From WHSW01 sp963722175 (lineage in GTDB: Bacteria; Actinomycetota; Thermoleophilia; Solirubrobacterales; 70-9), in the NCBI GenBank assembly GCA_963722175.1, contig CAVRKA010000004.1, forward strand, positions 744,001 through 808,000: a stretch of DNA of 64,000 nt, given 5' to 3'. The position numbers and the translations under genes are program-made. Positions within the stretch are counted from its first letter, which is position 1, and each line of letters opens with the position of its first letter. The notes below the pieces were generated by a model that saw only the letters and a program-made list of their open reading frames with translations, was not told the DNA's origin and searched no databases. Positions 50,248 through 57,665 of this stretch are shown here, in pieces.

Positions 50248-51279
50248 CTAGCCGGCCGGAGCTTCCAGCCACTCGCGCTTCGTGATGTGATGGCGCGAGT
50301 GGTCGCCGGTCTCGAGCTCGGCGAGGATCTCGTCGAGGCGGCCGGAGCGCTCGGCGACGACTGAGTGGCGGTGGATCGTCTCCAGGTTCTCCTGGCGGGC
50401 GAGGACGAAGCCGTCCTCGCGCAGGTGCGGGTAGGACTCGGCGACGCGGCGGATCATCTCCCGCACGACGTCCTCGACGAAGCGCGGGTTGCGATGGGCC
50501 TTCTCGACCACATGGGCCTCGTCGGAGCGCTTCATCAGCTCGTAGATCTCGGAGCTCATCGACCCCTCGACGATCTTCAAGAGATCGCGCGCGTCGACGG
50601 ACGCGTTGACGCCCTCCGGCTGGCCGATGTGCAGCTGGCCGATCCCGCGCTGGTTGTGGGTGGCGCCGGGGACCGCGGCGAAGATGCGCTCGATTTCGTC
50701 CTCGTCGAAGCCGTCGTCGACGAGGCGTTCGCGGGCGTTCGCCTGAAGCAGGCCCTGCGCGCACGGGCAGGCGGTCATCCCCTGCGCCTCGACCCCGGTC
50801 AGGGTGCGGGTGCCGCGCACGGAGGCGACGGCGGTCCCGAACAGCGTGTAGATCTCCTGGGTGTCGACGCCGGAGGCGGGGGTGGGGACGGTCTCCGGAT
50901 AGCGGGCTGCGATCCGCACCTCGGCACGCAGGCCGTCCTGGCGCTCGCGGACCCGCTCCGCGATGTGGCCGGCGAGCCCCTCGGCGCGCAGCGACTCGTG
51001 CAGGACGACGTCGTCGATCGCCTCGTTGACGACCTCCTCGAAGCGCGACATGTGGACGCCGGCCTGCTGCGGGTTGAGATCGACGAAGCACTCGAGCTCG
51101 GCGAAGTAGTAGTCGCCCGCGCGGCGGTCGCCGTCGGCCGAGGGCGCGTCGGCCTCGGCACCGCAGACGCGGATGACCTTCTCGACGCCGCGCACCCCGA
51201 CCCGGGTCAAGCTGACCTCGGTCACTGGGCGGCCGGCCTGGACGTCAGGCGTGGAGACCGTGGGAATTGACGATGCCAT
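50248..51279 (-). CDS. folE2: GTP cyclohydrolase FolE2 (MptA/FolE2 family)
   Basis: A 343-residue protein of the COG1469 family, which converts GTP to 7,8-dihydroneopterin triphosphate as a zinc-independent substitute for FolE. The conserved cysteine motif TACPCAQ is present, along with GVHMSRFEEVVNEA and a C-terminal His-containing segment ETIHRHSVVAE. The pathway leads to folate. A TAATCT box seven bases before the ATG suggests a leaderless transcript and selects this start. It diverges from rpoD. Whether the genome also carries FolE cannot be seen. Confidence 0.92.
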   Translation of the reverse strand: MASSIPTVSTPDVQAGRPVTEVSLTRVGVRGVEKVIRVCGAEADAPSADGDRRAGDYYFAELECFVDLNPQQAGVHMSRFEEVVNEAIDDVVLHESLRAEGLAGHIAERVRERQDGLRAEVRIAARYPETVPTPASGVDTQEIYTLFGTAVASVRGTRTLTGVEAQGMTACPCAQGLLQANARERLVDDGFDEDEIERIFAAVPGATHNQRGIGQLHIGQPEGVNASVDARDLLKIVEGSMSSEIYELMKRSDEAHVVEKAHRNPRFVEDVVREMIRRVAESYPHLREDGFVLARQENLETIHRHSVVAERSGRLDEILAELETGDHSRHHITKREWLEAPAG

Positions 51280-51286
51280 TCCGTAG

Positions 51287-51292
51287 AGATTA
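51287..51292 (-). promoter_or_regulatory. -10 box (TAATCT) of folE2
   Basis: TAATCT on the minus strand with exactly seven bases to the ATG. Confidence 0.55.
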
Positions 51293-51318
51293 CGGACCGT
51301 GGAGCCAATACCGAGGCG

Positions 51319-51324
51319 TATACT
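51319..51324 (+). promoter_or_regulatory. -10 box (TATACT) of rpoD
   Basis: TATACT gives a leader of about 38 bases before the GTG at 51369, with AGGAGAGG as ribosome-binding site. No good -35 element is seen at 16-18 bases upstream. Here, unlike most neighbours, the mRNA has a normal leader. Confidence 0.55.
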
Positions 51325-51368
51325 CAGCCGCGCCCGGCGGGAGAGGTCGGGCAGGAGAGGACGGGCGA

Positions 51369-52538
51369 GTGGCTGAGAAGGCGGAAGCTCTTCTGGTAGC
51401 GGAAGCCCCCGGTAACACGGAGGCAAACGGAGGGGGACCGGACCACGACGGCGAGACGGCGCTGCCGGACTCCGAGGACCTGCGGACGCTGATCGCCGCC
51501 GGGCGGGAGCGCGGCTACCTGACCTTCGAGGAGATCTCGCAGACGCTCGAGGAGGTCGAGGTCACCAAGGAGCACGTCCAGGGCCTGCACGCACACCTGA
51601 TCGAGCACGGCGTCGACGTGATCGCCGAGGATGGTCTCACCGCCTACAAGGAAGCGAAGGGCGACGGCCAGCCGGGTCAGCAGAAGAAGGCGGAGCTCGA
51701 CCTGACGATCGAGCCGAGCCTCGACTCGCTGCGCCTGTACCTGCGCTCGATCGGCCGCGTCGAGCTGCTCACCGCGACCCAGGAGATCGAGCTCGCTAAG
51801 CGGATCGAGAAGGGCGACATGGGGGCCAAGCGCCACATGGTCGAGGCGAACCTGCGGCTCGTGGTCTCGATCGCGAAGGGTTACCTCGGCCGGGGCCTTT
51901 CCTTCCTCGACCTGATCCAGGAGGGTTCGCTGGGACTGATCCGCGCGGTGGAGAAGTTCGACTACCGCCGCGGCTACAAGTTCTCCACCTACGCGACCTG
52001 GTGGATCCGCCAGGCGGTGACGCGGGCGATCGCGGACAAGGCGCGGACGATCAGGATCCCGGTGCACATGGTCGAGAAGCTGAACCGCGTCGCGCACGTC
52101 GAGCGCCAGCTGGTCCAGCGGCTCGGGCGGGAGCCGGAGCCGCAGGAGATCGCGACCGAGCTGGAGATCACGGTCCGCGAGGTGCGCGACATCCTCCGCG
52201 TCGCGCAGATGCCGATCTCACTCGAGAAGCCGGTCGGCGACGAGGACGAGTCGGAGCTCGGCGACTTCGTTGCCGACGACCAGACCGAGGAGCCGTTCGA
52301 GGCGGCGACCGAGAACCTCCAGCGCGAGGACATCCAGCGGGCGCTGGACGCGCTTCCGGCACGCGAGCGCCAGGTGATCGAGCTTCGCTACGGCCTGCGC
52401 GGCCACGAGCCGCTGACGCTCGAGGAGGTGGGCCGCGCCTTCGGCGTCACCCGCGAGCGGATCCGCCAGATCGAGAACAACACGCTGAAGAAGCTCAAGC
52501 AGCTGCCCGAGGCACAGCGGCTCAGGGAACTCGCCTAA
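51369..52538 (+). CDS. rpoD: RNA polymerase primary sigma factor
   Basis: A 389-residue sigma-70 factor, very likely the housekeeping one. Residues about 35-95 resemble the region 1.1/linker fold (DLRTLIAAGRERGYLTFEEI). Regions 1.2-2 follow with SLRLYLRSIGRVELLT, RHMVEANLRLVVSIAKGY and YKFSTYATWWIRQAVTRAI. Region 3 is RIPVHMVEKLNRV, and region 4 ends with ERQVIELRYGL and GVTRERIRQIENNTLKKLK. The match to RpoD/HrdB consensus is stronger than for the factor at 6614. The GTG is preceded by AGGAGAGG. Confidence 0.95.
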   Translation: MAEKAEALLVAEAPGNTEANGGGPDHDGETALPDSEDLRTLIAAGRERGYLTFEEISQTLEEVEVTKEHVQGLHAHLIEHGVDVIAEDGLTAYKEAKGDGQPGQQKKAELDLTIEPSLDSLRLYLRSIGRVELLTATQEIELAKRIEKGDMGAKRHMVEANLRLVVSIAKGYLGRGLSFLDLIQEGSLGLIRAVEKFDYRRGYKFSTYATWWIRQAVTRAIADKARTIRIPVHMVEKLNRVAHVERQLVQRLGREPEPQEIATELEITVREVRDILRVAQMPISLEKPVGDEDESELGDFVADDQTEEPFEAATENLQREDIQRALDALPARERQVIELRYGLRGHEPLTLEEVGRAFGVTRERIRQIENNTLKKLKQLPEAQRLRELA

Positions 52539-52553
52539 GACGCCGCGAGTTGC

Positions 52554-54188
52554 TCACTCGCAGAACGGCCCGGCGCCGGGCGCGTCGCGCCCGCCGATGC
52601 CCGCGCACTCGCGCAGCAGTTGGAGCCGGCCGGCCAGCCTCGACTGCAGCGGCGAGACGACGCCCGTCAACGGGCTCGTCGCCAGGTTGTCGAGCTGGTA
52701 CGGGTCGTGCTTGAGGTCGTAGAGCTCGAACTCGGGCCGGTCGCAGACGCCGGTCTCGGGGTCGACCCGATCGAGCTCGATGTAGACGTAGCGCTTCGTG
52801 CGCAGGGCGTCGTAGAAGTTGTTGAGCCCGCGCTCGGGCGGGATCTCGCCGCAGTTTCGCTTGCCGCCGAGCTGGTAGAGGAGGGTGCGGCCTTGGGCCC
52901 AGTCGGGGCGCTTGCCGCGCAGGAGGGGGAGGAGGGAGCGGCCGTCGAGCGTTCGGCAGTCCCCTGACGCGGTGCAGGGCTGCGCGCCGGCGAGGTCGAG
53001 GATGGTGGCGGTGAGGTCGAGGTTGTTGACGGGGGTGGCGACCTCAGCCGGCGGGCCGTCACGGCGGGCGGCGGGGCCGAGCAGCGAGTCCGGCGAGCGC
53101 ACGACGAGGGGAACGCGCACCGCCTCCTCGTAGGGGAAGACCTTGTTCAGGTAGATGCGGTGCTCGCCGAAGAAGTAGCCGTTGTCGGAGGTGAAGATCA
53201 GCATCGTGTTGTCGAGCTCGTGCTCGCGCTCGAGCTGGCGGACGAGCCCGCCGACGCCGCGGTCGACCGTCGAGAGGGTGGCGGTCGCGCAGCGCAGGCC
53301 GAGCTTCAGGTTGGTGCGCCGGTCGTGGCCGAGGGGAGGCCGGGTGGCGACCCAGTGGGGCTTGTCCTGGATCTGGACCTCGTCGAATGAGGGGGGCTTG
53401 GGCAGCGGTTCATCGCGGAACGGGCGATAGGCGCGCGCGTCCTCAGGCTGCGGCAGGCCCTGGCCGCAGGTGCCCGCGGCGGGGAAGTTGGACGAGTGCG
53501 GCGCGAGGTGGGCGACCATGAGGAAGAAGGGGCGTGGGTCGGAGCGGGCGTCGCGGACGAAGTCGAGGGCGGCGCGGTTGATCACCTTGGTCGAGTAGCC
53601 GGTCGGGCCGGTGCCCGCCGTCACAGGAGCGCCGTTGTCGGAGAAGGAGGCGCCCCAGTAACGGGTCAGCGACCCGACGTAGCCGAACCAGTCCTCGACC
53701 CCGGGCGGTGCGGCGAAGCCGAGGTCCGTGTCGTAGTCCTGGCCCGGCACGGGTGGGAGGTCGTAATTGAGCAGGAAGCGGCCGGCGTGGCCGGTGCGGT
53801 AGCCGGCGGCGCGGAGCCACGAGTAGATGGTCGAGTCCCGGTCGGTGAGGGCGGCGTAGCCGGGCTCGTTGTCGAAGACGCCGGAGTTGTGCGGGTACTG
53901 GCCGGTGAGGAAGCCGGCGCGCGAGGGGCAGCAGAGGGGGCTGGAGACGATCCCGGCGGTGAAGGTGGTGCCGTGACCGGCGAGGTCGCGCATCGTCTGC
54001 GGCATCGACTCGCTCGAGAGCTCGGCGACGGTCTGGTCGTCGGTGAGGATGACGATCACGTTCGGGCGCGCCTGCGGCGCGAGGCGGGCCGAGGCCGAGG
54101 GCTCCGATCCGGCGCCCACCGCCAGGCAGCCGGCGATCGCCGCGACCGCGATCGCCACCACCGCTCGTGTTCGTCTGCCCGTCTGCAT
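52554..54188 (-). CDS. exported sulfatase (second paralogue)
   Basis: A 544-residue sulfatase related to the one at 19833. The signal peptide covers about 1-36. Metal ligands lie in ILTDDQTV, formylglycine cysteine C86 in C86-C-P-S-R, and further active-site residues in HLAPHSS and TSDNGYFFGEHR. The C-terminal half includes paired cysteines (AQPCTASGDC and others) likely to form disulfides. The start is ATG with AGGTGA upstream; a GTG six bases earlier is possible. It probably removes sulfate from extracellular glycans. It is convergent with rpoD, with 15 bases between them. Confidence 0.92.
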   Translation of the reverse strand: MQTGRRTRAVVAIAVAAIAGCLAVGAGSEPSASARLAPQARPNVIVILTDDQTVAELSSESMPQTMRDLAGHGTTFTAGIVSSPLCCPSRAGFLTGQYPHNSGVFDNEPGYAALTDRDSTIYSWLRAAGYRTGHAGRFLLNYDLPPVPGQDYDTDLGFAAPPGVEDWFGYVGSLTRYWGASFSDNGAPVTAGTGPTGYSTKVINRAALDFVRDARSDPRPFFLMVAHLAPHSSNFPAAGTCGQGLPQPEDARAYRPFRDEPLPKPPSFDEVQIQDKPHWVATRPPLGHDRRTNLKLGLRCATATLSTVDRGVGGLVRQLEREHELDNTMLIFTSDNGYFFGEHRIYLNKVFPYEEAVRVPLVVRSPDSLLGPAARRDGPPAEVATPVNNLDLTATILDLAGAQPCTASGDCRTLDGRSLLPLLRGKRPDWAQGRTLLYQLGGKRNCGEIPPERGLNNFYDALRTKRYVYIELDRVDPETGVCDRPEFELYDLKHDPYQLDNLATSPLTGVVSPLQSRLAGRLQLLRECAGIGGRDAPGAGPFCE

Positions 54189-54313
54189 GCTCACCTGCCT
54201 GTTGCGCACAGTAGATGAGCACGCACACGGAGCCGGAGTTTCGGCGCCGCCGTGGCGGGCAGGAGGACTACGCCGCCACCAGTGCGGCTGAAATCGACGA
54301 AAGGAACGAGAAC

Positions 54314-54493
54314 ATGGGTGAGAACATCGACGAGGCGAAGGGCCGAGTGAAGGAAGCCGCCGGCGACCTGACCGACGATCAGAGCCTCAAGAACGAGGGC
54401 AAGGTCGACCAGGCGACGAGCACCGTCAAGGACAAGGTGGGCGACGCGGCGGACAAGGTCAAGGACGTCGTCAATCCCGACGACGACAAGTAG
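54314..54493 (+). CDS. CsbD-family stress protein
   Basis: A 59-residue CsbD-like protein, hydrophilic and helical, with MGENIDEAKGRVKEAAGDL at the start and repeated Lys/Asp/Val units (TSTVKDKVGDAADKVKDV). The family is induced by general stress in many bacteria; its function is unknown. AAAGGAA precedes this ATG. An upstream ATG at 54215 would add 33 residues but lacks support from family length. Confidence 0.85.
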   Translation: MGENIDEAKGRVKEAAGDLTDDQSLKNEGKVDQATSTVKDKVGDAADKVKDVVNPDDDK

Positions 54494-54507
54494 CGGTTCG
54501 CGCGGGT

Positions 54508-54795
54508 TCAGTCCTCGCGCGCGTCGGGATTGAAGCTCGCGTCGGCCTCGGTGAGCGCGGCGGCGTCGCCTGCCTTCGCCGCCGCGCGCCGGGCCGCCAG
54601 GGGGCCGATCCGGCCGGATGAAAACAGCGCCGCGAGCACGAAGTCGGCGATCCCGAGTGCGACGGCGGCGAAGGCGACCGGGGAGATCACGAACCCGAGG
54701 GCGATCCCGAGCACGATCGTGATCGCACCGGAGAGGTAGAGGATCCCGACCAGGCTCCGGACGCTGTCCTGCTCGGCGGCAGTCGGGGCGGGCAC
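54508..54795 (-). CDS. small two-helix membrane protein, unknown function
   Basis: A 95-residue membrane protein with hydrophobic segments at about 14-35 (LVGILYLSGAITIVLGIALGF) and 38-58, then a charged tail with RRAAAKAGDAAALTEAD. TAGGCT six bases before the GTG start suggests a leaderless mRNA. I recognise no family. It is convergent with csbD, and the nuclease/AbrB reading frame ends 10 bases upstream of its start on the same strand. Confidence 0.68.
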   Translation of the reverse strand: MPAPTAAEQDSVRSLVGILYLSGAITIVLGIALGFVISPVAFAAVALGIADFVLAALFSSGRIGPLAARRAAAKAGDAAALTEADASFNPDARED

Positions 54796-54804
54796 GCGCT
54801 CAGC

Positions 54805-55566
54805 CTAACCCGGCGGTGGGTCGATCCGCTCGAGGATTACGCGGCCGGCGCCGTCGGCAGTGAGCTCGAGTCGATCGCCAACTTGTAGGCTCGCGCCTTC
54901 GAATGGGACGCTCGGGATCGTGATCTGGTGCTTGGTCGAGATCCGGGTGCGGCTGAACTTCGGTGGGCGCCCTCGGCTCTGCGGCGCCGGGTCCTCAGCA
55001 GGGGGATGGGGGAGGAGGGATTCGAACCCACTCAGCACTGGGGCACTCGGTTTACAGCCGAGCCCGGCTCTCCCACTCCGGCGCTCCCCCGGGTTGGGGC
55101 GGTCGATTCTAGAGCCACCTGTCGCAGCGCCGTAGATGAGTGGGAGGATCGCCGCTACCGGCTCGATCTCGTACTCCGCGTACTTCGGTCCTCCGAGAGA
55201 AATGGTGTTGGTGGCCTCTACCGCGGCGCTCGGGATGCACCAGCGTCGGCCGTCACCCACCAGGACGAAGAGCGCATCGACGGCCTCCGGATCGAACCAC
55301 TTCGTCGTCCCGGTCCAGCTCTGGTTCCCACCGTTCGTCCGGATGGCGACTTGCCAGCGTTTATCGCTGTGCAGCAGCTTCGCCTGACAGGTTCCGGTCT
55401 TGACTTGGACGCGAACGAGCCGGCCATCGAGCTCGGCGATCAGGTCGTAGTCGGGGCTGTGACCGAGTGGGGCGGAGACGGTCGCGCCCTGGCGCGTGAG
55501 CCACTCGATCGCCGAGGCCTCGCCGAGGTCGCCCTGCTGGCGGCGGTTGATAAGTCGCGATCGCAT
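54805..55566 (-). CDS. PD-(D/E)XK nuclease plus AbrB-domain reading frame, interrupted by tRNA-Tyr
   Basis: A continuous 253-codon frame. Residues 1 to about 150 match the group I intron-associated PD-(D/E)XK endonuclease family, with GEASAIEWLTRQGATV, the catalytic D/Q-x-K pair (SPDYDLIAELDG and VRVQVKTGT), GGNQSWTGTTKWF and GGPKYAEYEIEP. About 160-187 is simply the translated tRNA-Tyr gene. Residues about 205-250 form an AbrB/SpoVT-type DNA-binding hairpin (RISTKHQITIPSVPFEGASLQVGDRLEL). There is no stop between the parts and no good start after the tRNA. TATGTT lies six bases before the ATG. It may be one protein translated through a tRNA sequence, or a nuclease without a clear end. Confidence 0.65.
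   Translation of the reverse strand: MRSRLINRRQQGDLGEASAIEWLTRQGATVSAPLGHSPDYDLIAELDGRLVRVQVKTGTCQAKLLHSDKRWQVAIRTNGGNQSWTGTTKWFDPEAVDALFVLVGDGRRWCIPSAAVEATNTISLGGPKYAEYEIEPVAAILPLIYGAATGGSRIDRPNPGERRSGRAGLGCKPSAPVLSGFESLLPHPPAEDPAPQSRGRPPKFSRTRISTKHQITIPSVPFEGASLQVGDRLELTADGAGRVILERIDPPPG
55007..55090 (-). tRNA. tRNA-Tyr (GTA anticodon)
   Basis: On the minus strand an 84-base class II tRNA: acceptor GGGGGAG pairs with CTCCCCC, the anticodon stem CTCGG/CCGAG holds loop CTGTAAA with anticodon GTA, a long variable arm follows (TGCCCCAGTGCTGAG region), and the T-arm contains GGTTCGAATCC. CCA is not encoded. The tRNA is wholly contained, on the same strand, in the nuclease/AbrB frame. Confidence 0.95.
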
Positions 55567-55670
55567 GGGCCAAACATACGTTCGCAGCACGCGCGTGTGG
55601 CGCGACGAATGTGCCAGGAGTAGGACTGCTGCGACGCCCGGCGCGTATAGCCGGTTACCTTTGCCCGGCG

Positions 55671-56453
55671 ATGGCCACCTCGGATGTAGTCGTCCTCGCC
55701 GCCGGGCGCGGGGCTCGCCTCGGCGAGCACGGCGTCGAAACGCCGAAGTGGCTGCTCGAGGTCGGCGGCGAGCCGATCGCGGCGCGCCAGCTTCAGGCGC
55801 TGCTCACGGTCGAGCGCGACTACCCCGGGCGGCTCGGCGCCGTCCGCGTCGTCACGGGCCACGCCGCCGCCGAGATCGAGCGCTTCCTCGGACGCGGTTT
55901 CGAGCTCCCGGTCAGCACGCTGTTCAACCCCGAGTACGCGCGGCTCAACAACTGGTACTCGGTCCTGCTCGCGCTGCGCCAGCGCTCGCCCGGGTGCGAT
56001 TCGGTCGCGATCGTCAACAGCGACCTCTTCGCGGACGCCGCCTGGTTCGAGGCCTTCTTCAGCGACGCGCTCTCGACGGACCGCGAGTCGCTCATCGGCG
56101 TCGACCTCGAGCGGCAGCTGACCGACGAGTCGATGAAGGTTGCCGCGGCGAACCGATCCGAGCCGGGCTCGCTCACCCTGACGGCGATCGGCAAGACCGG
56201 CGTCGCCGAGCCGGTCGGCGAGTACGTCGGCCTGCTGCTGGCCCGCGGCGAGGTCCTGCGCCGGCTCGAGGCGAGCCTCGAGGCGTTCGTCGATCGCCCG
56301 GAGATGGCCGATGCGTGGTACGAGCACGCGGTCGGCGAGACGGCAAGCGCGGGCACGCCCTGGTGGATCTGGCCGACCCCGAGCAGCCACTGGATCGAGA
56401 TCGACGACGCCGCTGACTACTCGGCGGCGCAGGAGATCGGAGCGAGGACCTAG
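55671..56453 (+). CDS. nucleotidyltransferase (NTP_transferase, LicC-like)
   Basis: A 260-residue cytidylyl/nucleotidyltransferase. The nucleotide-binding signature VLAAGRGARLGEH is followed by TPKWLLEVGGEPI, and the metal-binding Asp lies in IVNSDLF; the middle segment FNPEYARLNNWYSVLLAL is typical of LicC/phosphocholine- and inositol-phosphate cytidylyltransferases. The probable product is a CDP-alcohol such as CDP-glycerol from the phosphate made by the next gene (inference). A TACCTT box lies nine bases before the ATG. It is the first gene of the envelope-polymer operon; its TAG stop forms part of the CTAG flanking the MITE-like element. Confidence 0.85.
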   Translation: MATSDVVVLAAGRGARLGEHGVETPKWLLEVGGEPIAARQLQALLTVERDYPGRLGAVRVVTGHAAAEIERFLGRGFELPVSTLFNPEYARLNNWYSVLLALRQRSPGCDSVAIVNSDLFADAAWFEAFFSDALSTDRESLIGVDLERQLTDESMKVAAANRSEPGSLTLTAIGKTGVAEPVGEYVGLLLARGEVLRRLEASLEAFVDRPEMADAWYEHAVGETASAGTPWWIWPTPSSHWIEIDDAADYSAAQEIGART

Positions 56454-56612
56454 TGGGGTGTCTCATAACGTTGGCCAGGAAATGACGAGTCCCAGGCGCC
56501 GACAGGCAAGGACGCAGGGAGTCCGAATAGCAGCGCTATTCAGACGATCGAGGACGATGCATGGCGGCGATCTGGGACCGTCATTTGCGGCCAAACGTTG
56601 TGAGAGGCCCCA
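56454..56612. mobile_element. 159-bp MITE-like palindromic element flanked by CTAG
   Basis: The ends are imperfect terminal inverted repeats of about 45 bases: left TGGGGTGTCTCATAACG, right (reverse complement) TGGGGCCTCTCACAACG, both continuing to GGCC and AAATGACG. The centre is also palindromic (GAATAGC-AGC-GCTATTC), so the whole unit can fold into one long hairpin. Direct CTAG copies flank it (56450-56453 and 56613-56616), as expected for a target duplication. No open reading frame is inside. Removing it with one CTAG leaves the stop TAG immediately followed by the next ATG. Confidence 0.82.
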
Positions 56613-56616
56613 CTAG

Positions 56617-57660
56617 ATGCGCTCGCGCGCGATCGCCACGCCGCGCCTGCTGGAGATCGGCGAGGGCTGCCTGCGGTCGGTGGCCCCGTTGCTCGAGCGT
56701 CACGAGTTCGACCTCACCCGCGTCTGCGTCGGCAGCGGGTGCGGGCCGACGCTGCCGCTCGGCCGGACGGTCGCCGACGACCTCCAGGCCGTGGGCATCG
56801 ACGTCATCCTGCGCGCCGACCTCGACGGCCACCTCGATCAGGCCGGCGAGCTTGCGGGCGAGGTCGTCAAGGGCGACATCTCGCTGATGGTCGGGGTCGG
56901 CGGCGGGCGGGTGATCGACACCGCGAAGCTCGCCGCCTCCAGGACCGGGATCGAGTTCGTCAGCGTGCCGACCGCGATCTCGCACGACGGGATCAGCTCT
57001 CCGGTCGCCTCGCTCCTGCACCCGGAGAGCGGTCGCCGCTCCTATGCGGCGACGATGCCCGCCGGGATCATCGTCGACACCGCGACGGCGAATTCGGCGC
57101 CGGAGCGGATGATCCGGGCGGGGGTCGGCGACCTCGCCAGCAACCTGACCGCGGCGCTCGACTGGCGCCTCGCGGACCACGGCGGCCACGACCGCTACGA
57201 CGCCTTCTCGGCGATGATCGCCGAGAGCGCCGCCAGGCCCGCCCTCGAGCTCGACGAGATCGGCTCGCCCGAGAGCAGGGAGTGGATCGCCAAGGGGCTG
57301 CTGCTCAGCGGGCTGGCGATGGCTGCCGCCGGGACGAGCCGGCCCTGCTCGGGCGCCGAGCACCTGATCAGCCACAGCCTCGACATGATGCTCGGCGAGC
57401 GGGCGGCGCTGCACGGCGAGCAGGTCGCGCTCGGCTGCCTGGTGTCGGCGACGGCCCACGGCTCGGAGCTGCTCGAGCCGTTCCGGCTCCTCTTCGAGCG
57501 CCTCGGACTGCCGAGCCACCCCGACGATGTCGGGATCTCCGACGCGGAGATGGTCGAGGCGATCGCCGCGGCGCCGGCGACGCGGCCGCGGCGGTACACG
57601 ATCCTGACCGATTACGAGGGCGACCTCGGCGAGCTCGCCGAGCGCGCCTTCGCGCGCTGA
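56617..57660 (+). CDS. sn-glycerol-1-phosphate dehydrogenase (EgsA/AraM type)
   Basis: A 347-residue NAD(P)-dependent dehydrogenase reducing dihydroxyacetone phosphate to sn-glycerol-1-phosphate. The cofactor loop is VGGGRVIDTAK, and the active-site run SVPTAISHDGISSPVAS is nearly that of archaeal EgsA (VPTAxSHDGIASPxAS). Metal ligands D172 (AGVGDLASN), H249 (GAEHLISH) and H266 (LHGEQ) are present. Archaea use G1P for lipids; some Gram-positives use AraM for other products. In this cluster it probably supplies G1P to the nucleotidyltransferase upstream. The ATG directly follows the right CTAG of the inserted element. Confidence 0.9.
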   Translation: MRSRAIATPRLLEIGEGCLRSVAPLLERHEFDLTRVCVGSGCGPTLPLGRTVADDLQAVGIDVILRADLDGHLDQAGELAGEVVKGDISLMVGVGGGRVIDTAKLAASRTGIEFVSVPTAISHDGISSPVASLLHPESGRRSYAATMPAGIIVDTATANSAPERMIRAGVGDLASNLTAALDWRLADHGGHDRYDAFSAMIAESAARPALELDEIGSPESREWIAKGLLLSGLAMAAAGTSRPCSGAEHLISHSLDMMLGERAALHGEQVALGCLVSATAHGSELLEPFRLLFERLGLPSHPDDVGISDAEMVEAIAAAPATRPRRYTILTDYEGDLGELAERAFAR

Positions 57661-57665
57661 GATCG

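Noticed and set aside
54805..54960. Separate AbrB-family antitoxin gene
   Set aside because: No ATG, GTG or TTG start in frame between the tRNA and the AbrB hairpin, and no ribosome-binding site; treated as part of the long frame.
56454..56612. Intrinsic terminator or regulatory RNA between the operon genes
   Set aside because: The CTAG direct repeats and terminal inverted repeats fit an inserted element better, although the hairpin may affect transcription.
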